Below, in pieces: positions 48,101 to 59,936 of a stretch of DNA of 64,000 bases. A model generated the notes under the pieces. That model searched no databases. It was not told the origin of the DNA and was given only the letters and a program-made list of their open reading frames with translations. Made by a program: the position numbers and the translations under genes. Each line of letters opens with the position of its first letter. Position 1 is the first letter of the stretch. The DNA comes from Cymbidium sinense (taxonomy: Eukaryota; Streptophyta; Magnoliopsida; Asparagales; Orchidaceae), in assembly GCA_021442155.1 (NCBI GenBank), contig CM038222.1:19912923-19976922 (forward strand), in the 5' to 3' direction.

Positions 48101-49165
48101 TAAAGCATGGAAATATCTAGTATTTCTATCACCACCCACAATATGTTTGCTAGTAGCTTTTTAGCTCTAAAGTGTATTTCATATTTTGAAAATAAACAAG
48201 TTTACCTTTCACCTCAGTCAAGTCCTTAATCTTAATAAGATCAGACAAAATAGAGACTTCAAGATCACAAACCATTTCTTTGATATTAGTAAAAAATTTT
48301 TTAAAACAATGTTGTTCCATAAACCCAAATTTTATTTAAGTCTTTTAAGCTTAAACCAAAATCTATTCATCCCCATAATCGAATTGCCAGGATGTAAGGG
48401 TGCTTTCTGATTGTTAGCCACAACATTAAAGAAATCAATTTGCTGAACCCACATGTTCTGAAATCAAAATGAGAGAAATTTTTAATCTATTAGAGTTATC
48501 TTTAATAGAAACCAAAAGAGGATCATGATCGATAAGGTTCTACTTAAATGATCGATAGATGTAATAGGCCATTATGTAATCCAATGAGTATTAAAAGAAT
48601 CGCCCAACCTTTGCCAAAGTCTAGAGTTTTGCCAAGTAAAATTTGAACCCTTAAAGCCAATATCAATCAAATTGCAATGAAGGATCATATTGGAAAATTC
48701 TTCCATGGAATGAATATCAGGAGAGCAATCGCCGCTTCATTTAGAAGAGAATAAAATAGTGTTGAAATCCCCACAAACAAACCAAGGTTTATTGACAAAG
48801 GTAGAAAAATTCCTTAAATTTTCCCAAAGAAGATTTCTACCAGATCTATTTCAAGATGCATAGACAAAAGAGCCCAAAACACAATAGTCACCATAAGATA
48901 TTTGAGCAATGACAACTTGTTGAAAATCATTAAGAATAGAAACCTCCACAAAATTATTCCAAAAAAACAAAATTTTACTACTAACATTAGAGAAACATTT
49001 ATTGAAATCTATTATTCTGACAACATGGTTATTTTTGTTTGCATGAATAAGAGGCTACAAAATAATAAGTAAAGAAATATTATGAATATGATAAAGGTTT
49101 CCAATATGGTTAGAAATAGACAGGGTATCGATCCCTCTATCATTCCAAATAAGAAAATTAAACAT
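45121..49165 (-). pseudogene. LINE copy B ORF2: endonuclease, reverse transcriptase, RNase H
   Basis: Start taken at MFNFLIWNDRGI (49165), a typical endonuclease N-terminus. GDFN and NFTW endonuclease motifs are readable around 48600-48780. The frame 47672-48139 gives the EN-RT linker and RT start (GDRNTRYFHA, VPNEEENFKVL, FFQKCW, IPKKDD). The frames 47387-47629 and 46897-47355 give QTNFVRGRSISDN and the palm. At 47143-47154 the catalytic FADD reads FVDN, so a metal-binding Asp is lost. zf-RVT lies at about 45800-46100. In the RNase H (45121-45653) NTDG has become NTVG, while ADFLATLG is intact. About 4.04 kb long, the normal size, but broken by many stops and frameshifts. Confidence 0.88.
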
Positions 49166-49256
49166 AAGGAAATAAAAAGGGGTTAAGAAAAGGTTAATTA
49201 AGAGAGGAGAGGGAGGTCGTAGTAGATCTAGTGGTTTTAGAAAATTTGGGAGGGAT

Positions 49257-50773
49257 TTAACATTTTTTTTTCTTTTTAGCATGATAAGTTTGAAAACCAT
49301 TTCCTTCTGCCATATAATCATCATCTGTGAAGGATTTAGCAGCATTAGTCATAGATTTAACAGAAGTCTTCTGTATGGAAGTGAGTTCTCCTTCTTCCAA
49401 GTTATTAGAATTAATTACAGGAAAATGAGCATCGGGTATAGAAAATGAGGGATCTGAAATATATTTATTATGAAGGCAAGTGTGAACATCGAACCCTTCT
49501 TCTTCAATACCCAGATTATTTGATAAAACCAAATCTTTTTGAGAATTTAAATCATCCTTAACTAAAGTAAAGTCAAGTTTTTCAAACTGATTATCATGAG
49601 AAACCTGAGCCATATTCTCCCTTGAATTTGAATGATGCATAACATTGATATCCTCATTAGTATTTTTAATTAAAGCATCATTTTAATTAATCAAAACTGA
49701 TAAGTATGTGAGGATCAACTTAGAGGAAAAAGAATCATCTCCAAAAGTTTAGATAAATTATTATTTTCCACATTAGAATCCTTCAATTGCATAAAAGAAA
49801 TAAGAGGTAAAACATCCTTATTAGAAACATTCAATGAATCCTTTTTTTGAATTAACTTTTGATATTTAAGTGGTTAGCTAGGAAACAATAGTTTCCTTAA
49901 TAGAATTTTCTTTTTTAGGTGAGGATGTAATGAAACATTCAAAATTATCAAGCTCGTGGATTTTACAATGTGAACAAAAGACATGAAAATTTTTAAAATC
50001 AAATTTCTGTATATAACCGTAATTTTAAGATTCGAACTAGATTTCTTTGGGGTGCTTCTTAGTAATGTGCAATTTAATAAGGATTCTAAAGAAGAAGGTC
50101 AAGATTTTATAGTTTTCGATCAATTTGCAATGACACCAAATAAAGCATCCACAATAAAAAAGGAATTCATGATTAATGAAATGTATTTGCATATTGGGGA
50201 GAGAAGTCCAAACTAGAATGATTTGGGATTCCTCCCTAATACCAAATAGTAGAGTCCATTTCAGCAAGCTTATTTGAAAATTGAAAACAAAATAAGAACG
50301 ATGAGCAAAAACACATGAGTAATCCAAATCATTTGTTAACTGAATAAAAATGTTGCGAGGATCAATTAAAACAATTATAAAAGCACCCAAAAGTTTCAGA
50401 CTATGAAAGAAACAGTGAATGTTTTTCAAATCCGGCCTATGAAGAATAAACTTTCCAATCAAAGTGAATTCAAATGGCTTAGCAAGCTTTTCCATAATCA
50501 TATCAGAGCACATAACCGTAGGCATGCCTTGAAAAGAAGTCAAACTAAGTTTCAGGGACTCACATGAATAGCTATCCTTACCAGTAAAGATGTCTTTGAA
50601 GGATTTTGAAGAAGCCAAAGCCAAGGTAGTTGATGCCTAGTAGGATCCATTGGATTCATAGTGTCCCCAGAATCATCGGGAATGATGCCAAGCCATGTCA
50701 CAAGTAAAACACAAAAAAGTAGCCGACCATCGATTCTAGAAGGAATCGTGAGAATCAAACACTGCCAAAGCAA
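49257..50773 (-). pseudogene. LINE copy B ORF1 (DUF4283-like, degenerate CCHC)
   Basis: A 195-residue open frame (50037-50624) carries most of the DUF4283-like domain: SSKSFKDIF, VMCSDMIMEKLAKPFEF, LIGKFILHRPDL, IHCFFHSLKLLGAF, EESQIILVWTSLPNMQIHF. The knuckle follows near 49930-49975 as CSHCKIHELDNFEC, in which the His at the ninth position is replaced by Leu. The C-terminal acidic linker is open at 49257-49640 and ends NGFQTYHAKKKKKC-stop, which places the ORF1 stop. N-terminus uncertain: a frame from 50773 exists but shifts relative to the domain. Confidence 0.82.
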
Positions 50774-50905
50774 TGACCAAAAGCCAAAATGAGAGGGAAA
50801 AGGGGAATCACCAAAGCATGAGGTTGAGGGCTCAGTGTGGGTTTGGTGATGTGTGAAAGGTGGACGAAGTCAATGCTAACTAATGACTCATGCTTACTGA
50901 AATTT

Positions 50906-52498
50906 AGGTTTAGGTTTAGATTTATTAGGTTTTAGGGTTTATGTTTATTTTTTAATTTATTTGGTTACATTATGTCAGATTTAGGAGTTTGGGTTTAGTT
51001 TAGTTTAGGTTTAGGGTTTGGGTTTAGGGTTTAGAGTGATTAAGGTTGGGTGGTTGTGGATGAATTTAGGGTAGGGTGTGGAAGGTTTAGGGTGGCTTAG
51101 GGTATGGCAAGTTCATAGGTGGGGTGGTAGGATTTGGTAGGGTCTTTAAATTACAAACCCAGTAGGTTTAGTTTATTTAGTTTATTTTATTTATTTTAGT
51201 TTATTTTCTTTATTATTATTTAGGTTTATTTTTTATTTTTATTTTATTTGTTTATTTATTAGGTATTTATTTAAGAGTTTTTTTTGTTATTTAGGTTTAG
51301 TAGTGATAATTTGTGGTATTTATTGTTTTAGTATTTAGGTGGGTTTAGGGCATGAGGTTTAGGTCTTAGGGTTTAGGTAGTTTGGTTTTTAGGGTTTATT
51401 TGGTGGGTTTAGGGTTTTGGTTTGGTTTTGTTTTAGGGTTTTGGTTTAGGGTCAGGGTATGGTTTAGGGTTAAGTAGGGTTTGTTGTAGGTTAGTATGGT
51501 TCTGGTATATCACGATTTTAAATTTTTTTAGGGTTTAGGTTTTAGGTTTAGGGTCCAGGTTTTAGTTGATGTTTATTTTTAAATTAAGTAAACTATTAGG
51601 TTTTGGATTTTTTATTTATTTGGTTTATTTTTTATTTATTTTAGTTTATTTAATTTCTTTTTTTATTTAGGTTTATTTTTATTTTTATGTTTATTTCTTT
51701 TAATTTGGGTATTTTATTTTAGTTTATTTTTAAGGTTTAGGTTTAGGTTTATGTTTATTTCCTAGTTTAGTTTTATTATTATTTTATTTTTAGGTTTATG
51801 TTTTACTTTTTAGGTTTAGGTTTAGATTTTATCTATTTTTTTTAGTAAGTTTAAGTTATTTTAGCTAATTATTAGGTTTTATTTTTTAGTTTAGGTTTAA
51901 GTTTATTTTTAGTTTATTTTATTTTATTTATTTTATGGTTTAAGTTTAGGTTTAGGTTTATTTATTTTAGTTTCTATTTTAGTTTAGGTTCAGGTTTATT
52001 TTATTTTATTTATTTTTGGTTTAGGTTATATTTTTTATTTATTTTTAGGTTTATTTTTTGGTTTAAGTTTTTATTTAGTTTTTATTTTAATATATTTTAG
52101 GTTTATTTTATTTTTATTTTTCATTAATTTTTTTATTTTATTTTGGTTTTTTATTTTTAGGTTTATTTTATTTTATCTAGTTTAGTTTAGGTTTTAATTT
52201 ATTTTATTTTTGTTTGTTTTTTATTTTATTTTATCTTTAGGTTTAGGTTTTTTATTTATTTTATTTTTAAGTTCTTTTTAGTTTAGGTTTAGGTTTTTAG
52301 GTTTCTAGGGTTTTTAAGGGTTTATGGTTTAGGGGTTTGGTGTTTAAGGTTTAGGGTTTAGGGTTTGTGGTTTAGGGTTGTAGGTTTTAGGGTTTAGGGT
52401 TTAGGGTTTAGGGTTTGGTTTTTAATTAGGGTTCAGGGTTCAGGGTTTAAGTTTTAGGTTTCGGGTTTAGGTTTTAGTTTAGGGTTTTTAGTTTTTAG
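50906..52498. repeat. Telomere-like array right of LINE copy B
   Basis: Begins with the TTTATTTTTTAATTTATTTGGTTAC flank type. TTTAGGG-type with irregular GGTGG insertions lies at 50990-51150 and 51330-51500. A punctuation motif near 51570-51610, G-poor repeats and TTTAGGG-type at 52295-52490 follow. No gene seen. Confidence 0.88.
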
Positions 52499-52986
52499 TT
52501 TTTTTTAATAGAGAACAAATTCATATTCAACATTTCTTCTTTTTGATTTCAACAACTAAGTAACACACCAGGTATTCTAAGACACAAGTGATGACATAGA
52601 TAAATAATGAGCATGCATAAAATAAATCAAAAACCCTAAATAACTAGAATTGTCTCTACTGTAAAGACACACTTCCATAAGCAACTAATCGGATCGGCCG
52701 TTATTCAGTTTCTTTAGTTTCCATTAGAACCACCCCGCCCTCTCGAGTAGTCGGATCCACCATCATATCCCATATCTCTCCCTCGGCCACCACCATGGCT
52801 GTAACCTCCATTGCTCCTCCCACCTCCATAACAACCATTGCTCCGACCACCACCTCCATATCCACCAACACCTCCATGTCCAACACCACCATTGGGATAA
52901 CTGCCGCCTCCACCTTTGCTTCTACCACTAGATCAAGATTGACCCTAGTTGACCATGATGTTCCTGTCAACAAGGTTCTGCCCATT
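52499..52986 (-). pseudogene. GR-RBP 3'-half retro-fragment (copy G14, best preserved)
   Basis: Full fragment from T-run to the GCCCATT breakpoint at 52986. The frame runs from the RRM end through the Gly-rich tail with GGGRSNGCYGGGRSNGGY, GRGRDMGYDGGS and SRGRGGSNGN; the terminal Trp codon is changed to a stop. Spaced only about 970 bp from G15. The open frames on both strands in other phases are shadows. Confidence 0.85.
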
Positions 52987-53474
52987 CTTAGGGTTTAGGG
53001 TTAGGTTTAGGTTTATTAGTTTTTAGTGTTTAGGTTTATTTTTTAATTAATTTAGTTACTTTAGGTATAGGTTTAGGTTTGGGATTTAGAGTTTAGGGTT
53101 TATTTTAGGTTTAGGGTTTATGATTTGTGGTTTAGTGTTTATTTAGGTTTTAGGGTTATAGTTTGTAGAGTTTAGCCAATTTAGGTTGGGGTTTTTAGGG
53201 GTTTAGGTTTAGTTTATGGTTTAGTGTTGGTGGGGTTTTAGATTTATGGTTTAGGGTTTGGGGCTTTAGGGTTGTAAGTTTAGGGTTTCTGGGTTTGTGA
53301 TTTAGGGGTTTAGGGTTTAGTAGGTTTGTGGGTTTATAGTTTGTGTTTTAGGGTTTAGGTTTAGGTTTTAAGTTTTAGTTTTTTAGGGTTTAGAGGTTTA
53401 TGGTTTAGGTTTTAGATTTATGGTTTAGGTTTTAATTTAGGTTTAGAGTTTATGGTTTAGGTTTAGGTTTTAAA
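52987..53474. repeat. Telomere-like spacer between G14 and G15
   Basis: TTTAGGG-type repeats after the TTTATTTTTTAATTAATTTAGTTAC flank; irregular single-base changes throughout. No gene seen. Confidence 0.88.
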
Positions 53475-53952
53475 GTTTTTTTTAATAGAGAACAACTTCA
53501 TATTCAACATTTCTTCTTTTTAATTTCATCAACCAAGTAGCACCCCATGTTTTCTAAGACACAAGCAACGACATATACCAAAAATGAGCACCCATAGTAA
53601 AAATCAATAACCAAGATAAGTATAACCATCTCTATTATAAAGACAGAGTTCCATAAGCAAAGATTGGATCTGAGTTCTTCGCTTTCTCCCATTAGAACCA
53701 CCCCTGCCTCTTGAGTAGTGGGATCTGCCATCATATCCCTGATCTCTCTCTTTTGTCACCACCACGATTGTAACCTCCATCTCTCTTCTCGCCTCTATAA
53801 CCACCACTGCTCTGACCACAACCTCGATATCCACTAGCACCTCCAGATCGCTCACCACCATTGTGATAATCATCGCATCCGCCTTTGCCTCCACTGACAG
53901 ATCTAGACTGAGCCTAGTTGACGGTGATGTTTCTACTATCAAGGCTCCCATT
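53475..53952 (-). pseudogene. GR-RBP 3'-half retro-fragment (copy G15)
   Basis: Complete in outline (T-run, 3' UTR, Gly-rich tail, QAQSR end, breakpoint at 53952). Missense changes in the Gly-rich region and a short deletion near the RRM end, where the 'accttgatgg' equivalent is reduced. The open frame 53604-53951 is a shadow in another phase. Confidence 0.82.
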
Positions 53953-56900
53953 CTGGGTTGGGTTTAGGGATTTAGTTAGTTTTTAGGGTTGGGGTTTAGG
54001 GTTTAGGGTTAAGCTTAGGGTTTAGGGTTTAGGTTTTATGGTTTAGGGTTAGTTTAATGTTTAGGGCTTAGGGTTTTTTATGGTTTTGGGTTTAGGGTTT
54101 AGGGTTTAAGGTTTAGGGTTTTGGGTTTAGGGTAGTAGGTTTAGGGTTGTAAGTTTAGAGTTTAAGGTTAGTTTTACGGTTTAGGGTTTAGGGTTTAGGG
54201 TTTAAGATTTAGGGTTTAGGGTTTTTTTTTTTAAATTAAGTAAACTAGTAGGTTTATGGTTATTTAGTTTATTCAGTTTATTTTATTTATGACTATTACA
54301 TTTTTTTTTTTATTTGGTTTATTTTTTTTTTTTAATTTAGTTTAGGTTTTTATTTTATCTTTTGTTAGGTTTATTTTTTAGTTGAGTTTTATTTTTATTT
54401 TATTTTTTAGGTTTAGGTTTTATTTTTTACATTTAGCTTAAAGTTTAGGTTTACATTTTAGGTTTTTATTTTATGATTATTTTTAGGTTTTATTTTTTAG
54501 TTTAGGTTTACGTTAATTTTTAGTTGAGTTTTATATTGATTTTATTTTATAGGTTTTCGTTTAACTTTTATTTTTAGGTTTTTATTTTATTTTTGTAGGT
54601 TAAGTTTGTAGGTTTTATTTTAAATTTATTTTAGGTTTTATTTTTTATTTTAGGTTTAGGTTTATTTTTAGTTTATTTTATTTTATTTAGTTTAGGTTTA
54701 GGTTTAGGTTTACTTATTTTAGTTTAGTTTGTTTTAGATTAGTTTTCGGTTTATTTTATTTTATTTATTTTCTTTTTATTTTAGGTTTAGGTTTTTTCAG
54801 TTTAGGTTTTACGTTTTATTTTTTATTTAATCCGATTTATTTTTTAGGTTTAGGTTTTTATTTTATTTTATTTCATTTTATTTTTTTTAGTTCTTATTTT
54901 ATTTAGTTTTTTATTTTTTTAGTTTAGTTTAGGTTTTTTTAATTTTAGTTTAGTTTATTTTTTATTTTATTTTATTTTTAGGTTTAGGTTTTTGTTTTAG
55001 TTTAGGTTTGTATTTTATTTTATTTTATTTTATTTTATTTTTGTTTTAGTTTTTTATTATTTATTTTTTCAATTTTACTTAATTTAGGTTTTTATTTTAT
55101 TTTATTTTATTTTAGTTTACAATTTTTATTTATTTTAAGTTTATTTAGTTTTGGTTATTTTTTTTATTTTATTTTTTAGGGTTTGGGGTAGGGTCAGGTT
55201 TAGGCTCAGTGGATCAGCCTTGGCCTGTTTTTTAGGTAAATGGTTTAGGGTAGTGGCTCATGATCAGTGGTTTACCCAGTGGAGCCCAGGTCAGTGGCTC
55301 AGGTAGTCAGAAGGTGGGCCTAGAGTTTTAGGGTGGTAGCCAGTGGCCTGGCCAGTGGCTCAGTAGCTCAGTGGCCTAGGTGTGGTTTAGGGTCAGGGCT
55401 CAGGTCAAGGTCAGTGGTGTGGTTGGCTTGTGGCCTAGGGTTTAGGAGGGCAGTTTAGTAGAGTTTAGGATTTTGATTAGGTTAGGTTTTTTTAAAAATT
55501 AAAAACAATAAGTTTAAATCATTTAGTTTATTTTGTATTTTAGTTTAGTTTATTTATTTTTGTTTTAGGTCATATATATATTTTATTTAGTTTAGTTTAT
55601 TTATTTTAGGTTTCTTTATTTTTTATTTTATTTTAATTTATTTTTCTTTTAGTTTATTTTGTAGTTTAGTTTATTTTATTTTATTTTTTATTAGTTTTAT
55701 TTTATATTTAAAGTTTAGATTTAGGATTTTATTTTATTTTTTTATGTGTAAGTTTTAGTATTTTATTTTAGTTTTATTTTTAAGTTTTATTTTTAGTTTA
55801 GGTTTAGGTTTATTTTTATTTTTTTTAGGTTAATGTTTTGGTTTTATTTATTTAGTTTTTATTTTATTTTATTATATTCTTATGCTTATTTTATTTTTAT
55901 TTTTTTTTAAGTTTTTATTTATTTTAATTTAGTTTATTTTTATTAGATTATTTTATTTTATTTTTAGGTTTAGGTTTAGGTTTTAGTTTAGTTTTTTATT
56001 TTTTTTTTATTTTTTATTATTTATCAGTTATTATTTTATTTATTTATTTATTTTAAGTAGATTTGGTTTATAGGTTTAGGGTTTAGGACCAGATCCGTAG
56101 GTCAGTAATTTAACGTGTTAGGTTTAGGTTCATGCCTAGTGGCCCATGATCTTGTGCTAAGGGTCAGTCAGGTTGGGCTCACAATGGCTCAGTTAGAGCC
56201 CAGTTGGAGGGTTATAGGGTGTGTGGGCAGTGCAGTGGTTAGTTGTGGGTAGTGTCACCAGTGGTAAGGATGTGATAAGGTAGGATTTAGCCTCAGGGTT
56301 TAGGAGCAACATAGCTCAGTTTATGGTCTGGTTAGTTTAGGGTAGGGTTATTTGGTTTGGCCTGGGTAGATTTAGTTTTAGTTTTTTTAGTTTGGCCTAG
56401 ATTTAGTTTTAGGGTTTAGGGTTTATTTATATCCATTTAAATTACAAACCCATGTTTTAGATTTATTTAGTTTATTTTAGTTTTTTTAATTTGATTTAGG
56501 TTTATTTTTATTTTTATTTTGTTAATTTATTTTAGGTTTATTTATTTTAGTTTAGATTTTTTTATTTTTGTTTATTTTTTAGGATAAGGTTTAGGTTTAG
56601 GTTTTTTTTTTTAGTTTTTTTCTTGGTTTAGGTTTTATTTTTTATTTTAAGTTTTAGTTTAGGTTTTATTTATTTAATTTTTTAGGTTTAAGTTTTATTT
56701 TTAATTTAGATTTATTTTAGGTTTTATTTTTTTAGTTTAGGTTTATTTTATTTAGATTAGGTTTATATTTAGGTTTAATTTATTTAGGTTTTATTTATTT
56801 TATTTTGTTTATTTTAGTTTAGGTTTAGGTTTATTTTATTATATTTATTTTATTTAGTTTAGTTTATTTTATTTTATTTTATTTTAGCTTTATTTTAGGT

Positions 56901-59900
56901 TTAGATTTTATTTAGTTAATTTTTAGGTTTTATTTTATTTTATGTTTAGTTTATTTAGGTTTTAATTATTTTATTTATTTTATTTAGTTTAATCCAGGTT
57001 TTATTTATTTTATTTTATTTTATTTTATTAGTTTATTTTATTTTATTTTTAGGTTTAGGTTTAAGAGTTTTATTTTATTTTATTTTATTTAGGTTTAGGT
57101 CTATTTATTTTATTTTAGTTTTATTTATAGTTTAGGTTTTAGTTTAGGGTTTAGGGTAGGGTTTGGGGTTTTAGGAAGAATGGGTGGTTTAGGGCCCATG
57201 GCATAATGTTTAGGGCCCAGTTTGGGGTCAGGTTGGGGAGGGTGGTATTAGCCTTTTGGGGTGGCCCAGGCATGGCCTCAGCCTAGCCTCAGTTTTAGTT
57301 AGTGCCCAGTGTGGGTCAGAGGGAGAGGGTTGGGTATGGTAGGGCCCAGTTTAGAGGTAGGCCTGAGAGTTTAGGGCTCAGTTAAGGTTAAGCCCAAGAA
57401 GTTCAGTGTTAAGGCCTGGCTGGCCCAGGGCCTAGATCTGGATCTTAGGTTAAGTCATTTTAGGGTCAGAGTCAGTGGCCCAGGTTTAGGGCCTTAGTCA
57501 GAGTTTCAGTTTGGAATCAGTTTTCAGTGCCTGGTATGGTTCAGATCTCTCCCATGACTTTAGGGCTCAGTGGCCTGAGCCCAGGCAGCAGGCCCAGGAT
57601 TTAGAGCACAGGGTGTGGCCTTAGTATGTAGATTATGATCAGTTAGTGGGGTGGTTAGTAGGGCTAGGTTGGGTTGGTAAGGTTTCCTGGTTTAGGGTTT
57701 AGTATTGAGTGTTTTAGGATTTAGAGGAGGTGGGTTAGGGTAGGTCAGAGTTTATTATTTTAATTTTTAATTTTTTAATTAATGAACTAGTTTTTAAGTA
57801 TTTAGTTTATTTTATTTATTTTATTTTCTTTTGATTTAGGTTTATTTTTATTTTTATTTAGTTTACTTCATTTATTTTAGGTTTATTTATTTTAGTTTAG
57901 GTTATTTATTTTAGCTTATTTTTTAGGTTTAGGTCTAGGTTTCAATTTATTTTTTAGTTTAGTTTTATTTTTGTTTTATTTTTTAGGTTTAGGTTTTACT
58001 TTTTATTTTTAGGTTTATGTTTGGGTTTTAGATTTTTATTTTAGGTTTATTTCTAGGTTTTATTTTTTGTTTAGGTTTAGATTTATTTTTAGTTTATTTT
58101 ATTTTATATAGTTTAGGTTTAGGTTTAGGTTTTATTTATTTTAGTTTAGTTTATTTTTTTGTATGTTCAATTTTATTTTATCTTTATTTTAGGTTTAATT
58201 TTTTTTAGTTTAGGGTTCGTTTTGTTTTTATTTATTTTAAGTTTTATTTTGGTTTATTATTTATGTTTAGGTTTTATTTAGTTTATATTTTATTTTATTT
58301 ATTTTATTATTATTTTAGGATTAGTTTCTCCTGATTTATGTTTTTAGTTTAGTTTAGATTTTATTTATTTTACTTTAGTTTAGCTTTTTATTTAATTTAT
58401 TTTCTTTGAGGATTAGGTTTAGGTTTTTTAGTTTATGTTTTATCTATTTTTCTTATTATATTTTGGTTTAAGTTTATTTTTATTTCATTTGTTATTTAGT
58501 TTAGGTTTAGGTTTTAGCTTTTTTTAGGTAGTGGGGTTTAGGTTTAGTGGGGGGAGGTAGTGGTTAAGATTTTGGGTTTAGAGTTTAGGTAGGTCAGGGT
58601 CTTGTGGCCTGGGTTTGTGGTTTAGGGTTTAGGGTCAGGGTTTAGGGATTTAGATTTAAGATTTAAGGTGTCCAAGTGTAGTAGGGTAGGTTTTGGTTTA
58701 GCTTAATGTAGGTTTAGGATTCTTATTTTGTTTATTTTAGGTTTAGTTTATATTTTAGTTTAGTTTTATTTTTTTTTATTATTTAGGTTTAGGTTTTATT
58801 TTAGGAGCAGTTTAGTTTTTTTAGGTTTAGGTTTTAGGTTTGTAATTTAGGTGGGGTTTTATTTTTAGTTTAGGTTTAGGTTAATTTTAGTTTATTTTAT
58901 TTAATTTTGTTTAGGTTTAGTGGTTTAATTTAGGTTTAGGTTTTATTTATTTTAATTTAGATTTAGGCTTATTTTATATTTAATATTTTATTTTTATTTT
59001 ATGTTTAGGCCTTTTCTTTATTTTGGGTTTAGGTTTTATTTTTTATTTATTTTTAGGATTTATTTTAAGGATTATTTTTTAGCTTTAGGTTTTTATTTAA
59101 TTTATATTTTATTTTATTTTAATTTAGGTTTATTTTAGGTTTATTTTACTGTTATTTTAAGTTTTATTTTTATTTTATTTATGTTTTCATTCTTAGGTTT
59201 ATTTTATTTTAATTAGTTTAGGTTTTATTTATTTTATTTTAATTTGTTTATTAGTTTATTTTATTTTTAGGTTGGGGTAGTGTAATTTTAAAATATTATA
59301 TCCGCTTAGGTTTTATTTATGTTATTTTAGGTTCTTTTAGTTTAGGATTTAGCTTTTAGGTTTAGGCTCAGGTTTAGGGTTTAGGCTCATTTAGGGTTTA
59401 AGCTCAGCCTGTGGGTCATGGTCCCAGGGTATGTCTGGGGCCCAGGTCATGAGCCCAGGGTGTGGCCCAGTTTAGCTTAGGATTTAGGGTTTAGGTTTAT
59501 TATAGGGCCTCTTGTTTGGGCCTGGGCCCAGGTCCCAGCAGTGGTAGGGTGATTATCTAGTGGTCAGGTGTGGTAAGTTTTAGGGTAGGGCCCAGGGTTT
59601 GGGAGGGTCAGGTGAGAGCCCAGGAGTGTCATTAGGGTTTCAGGATTTTATTATTTATTTATTTTTTTAAGTGGTAGGTTTTATTTTTATTTTATTTTAG
59701 GTTTTATTTAATATAGTTTAGGTATTGGGTATTTAGTTTTAGGGTTTAGGGTTTTAGGGATTAAGGTTTAGGGTTAGGGTTTAGGGTTTAGGGTTTAGAG
59801 TTTTGGGTTTAAGGTTGTTGGCTTTAGGGTTTATGATTTATGGTTTAGGGTTTACGGTTTACCGTTTTTAGGGTTTAGGGTTTAGGGTTCAGGGTTTAGG

Positions 59901-59936
59901 GTTAAGGTATAACTTTAGGGTTTAGGGTTTTTGGTT
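53953..59936. repeat. Telomere-like array, 6 kb, longest uninterrupted
   Basis: Starts TTTAGGG-type (53960-54230), then a punctuation motif at 54226-54270, then long G-poor T3-5 A G0-3 tracts. GC-richer islands with GGCCCAGG, CAGTGGC and CCCAGGG words break these at about 55170-55490, 56080-56440, 57120-57740, 58530-58720 and 59340-59650. TTTAGGG-type returns at 59740-59930. No gene or retro-fragment seen. Confidence 0.88.
54226..54270 (-). repeat. Punctuation motif with T-run (reverse orientation)
   Basis: A T-run followed by AAATTAAGTAAACTAGTAGG, again at the switch from TTTAGGG-type to G-poor repeats. Confidence 0.7.

Larger units (their letters stand above)
45079..50905 (-). mobile_element. 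L1-type LINE copy B, 3' region missing
   Basis: About 5.8 kb on the minus strand with ORF1 and ORF2, aligned along its length with copy A. The left edge lies at 'aatggctcatcaaaaaccaa', just beyond the RNase H stop; the 2-kb 3' region and A-tail of copy A are absent, and telomere-like DNA abuts directly. LINE insertions usually lose their 5' end, so this edge points to deletion or recombination after insertion. Confidence 0.85.
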
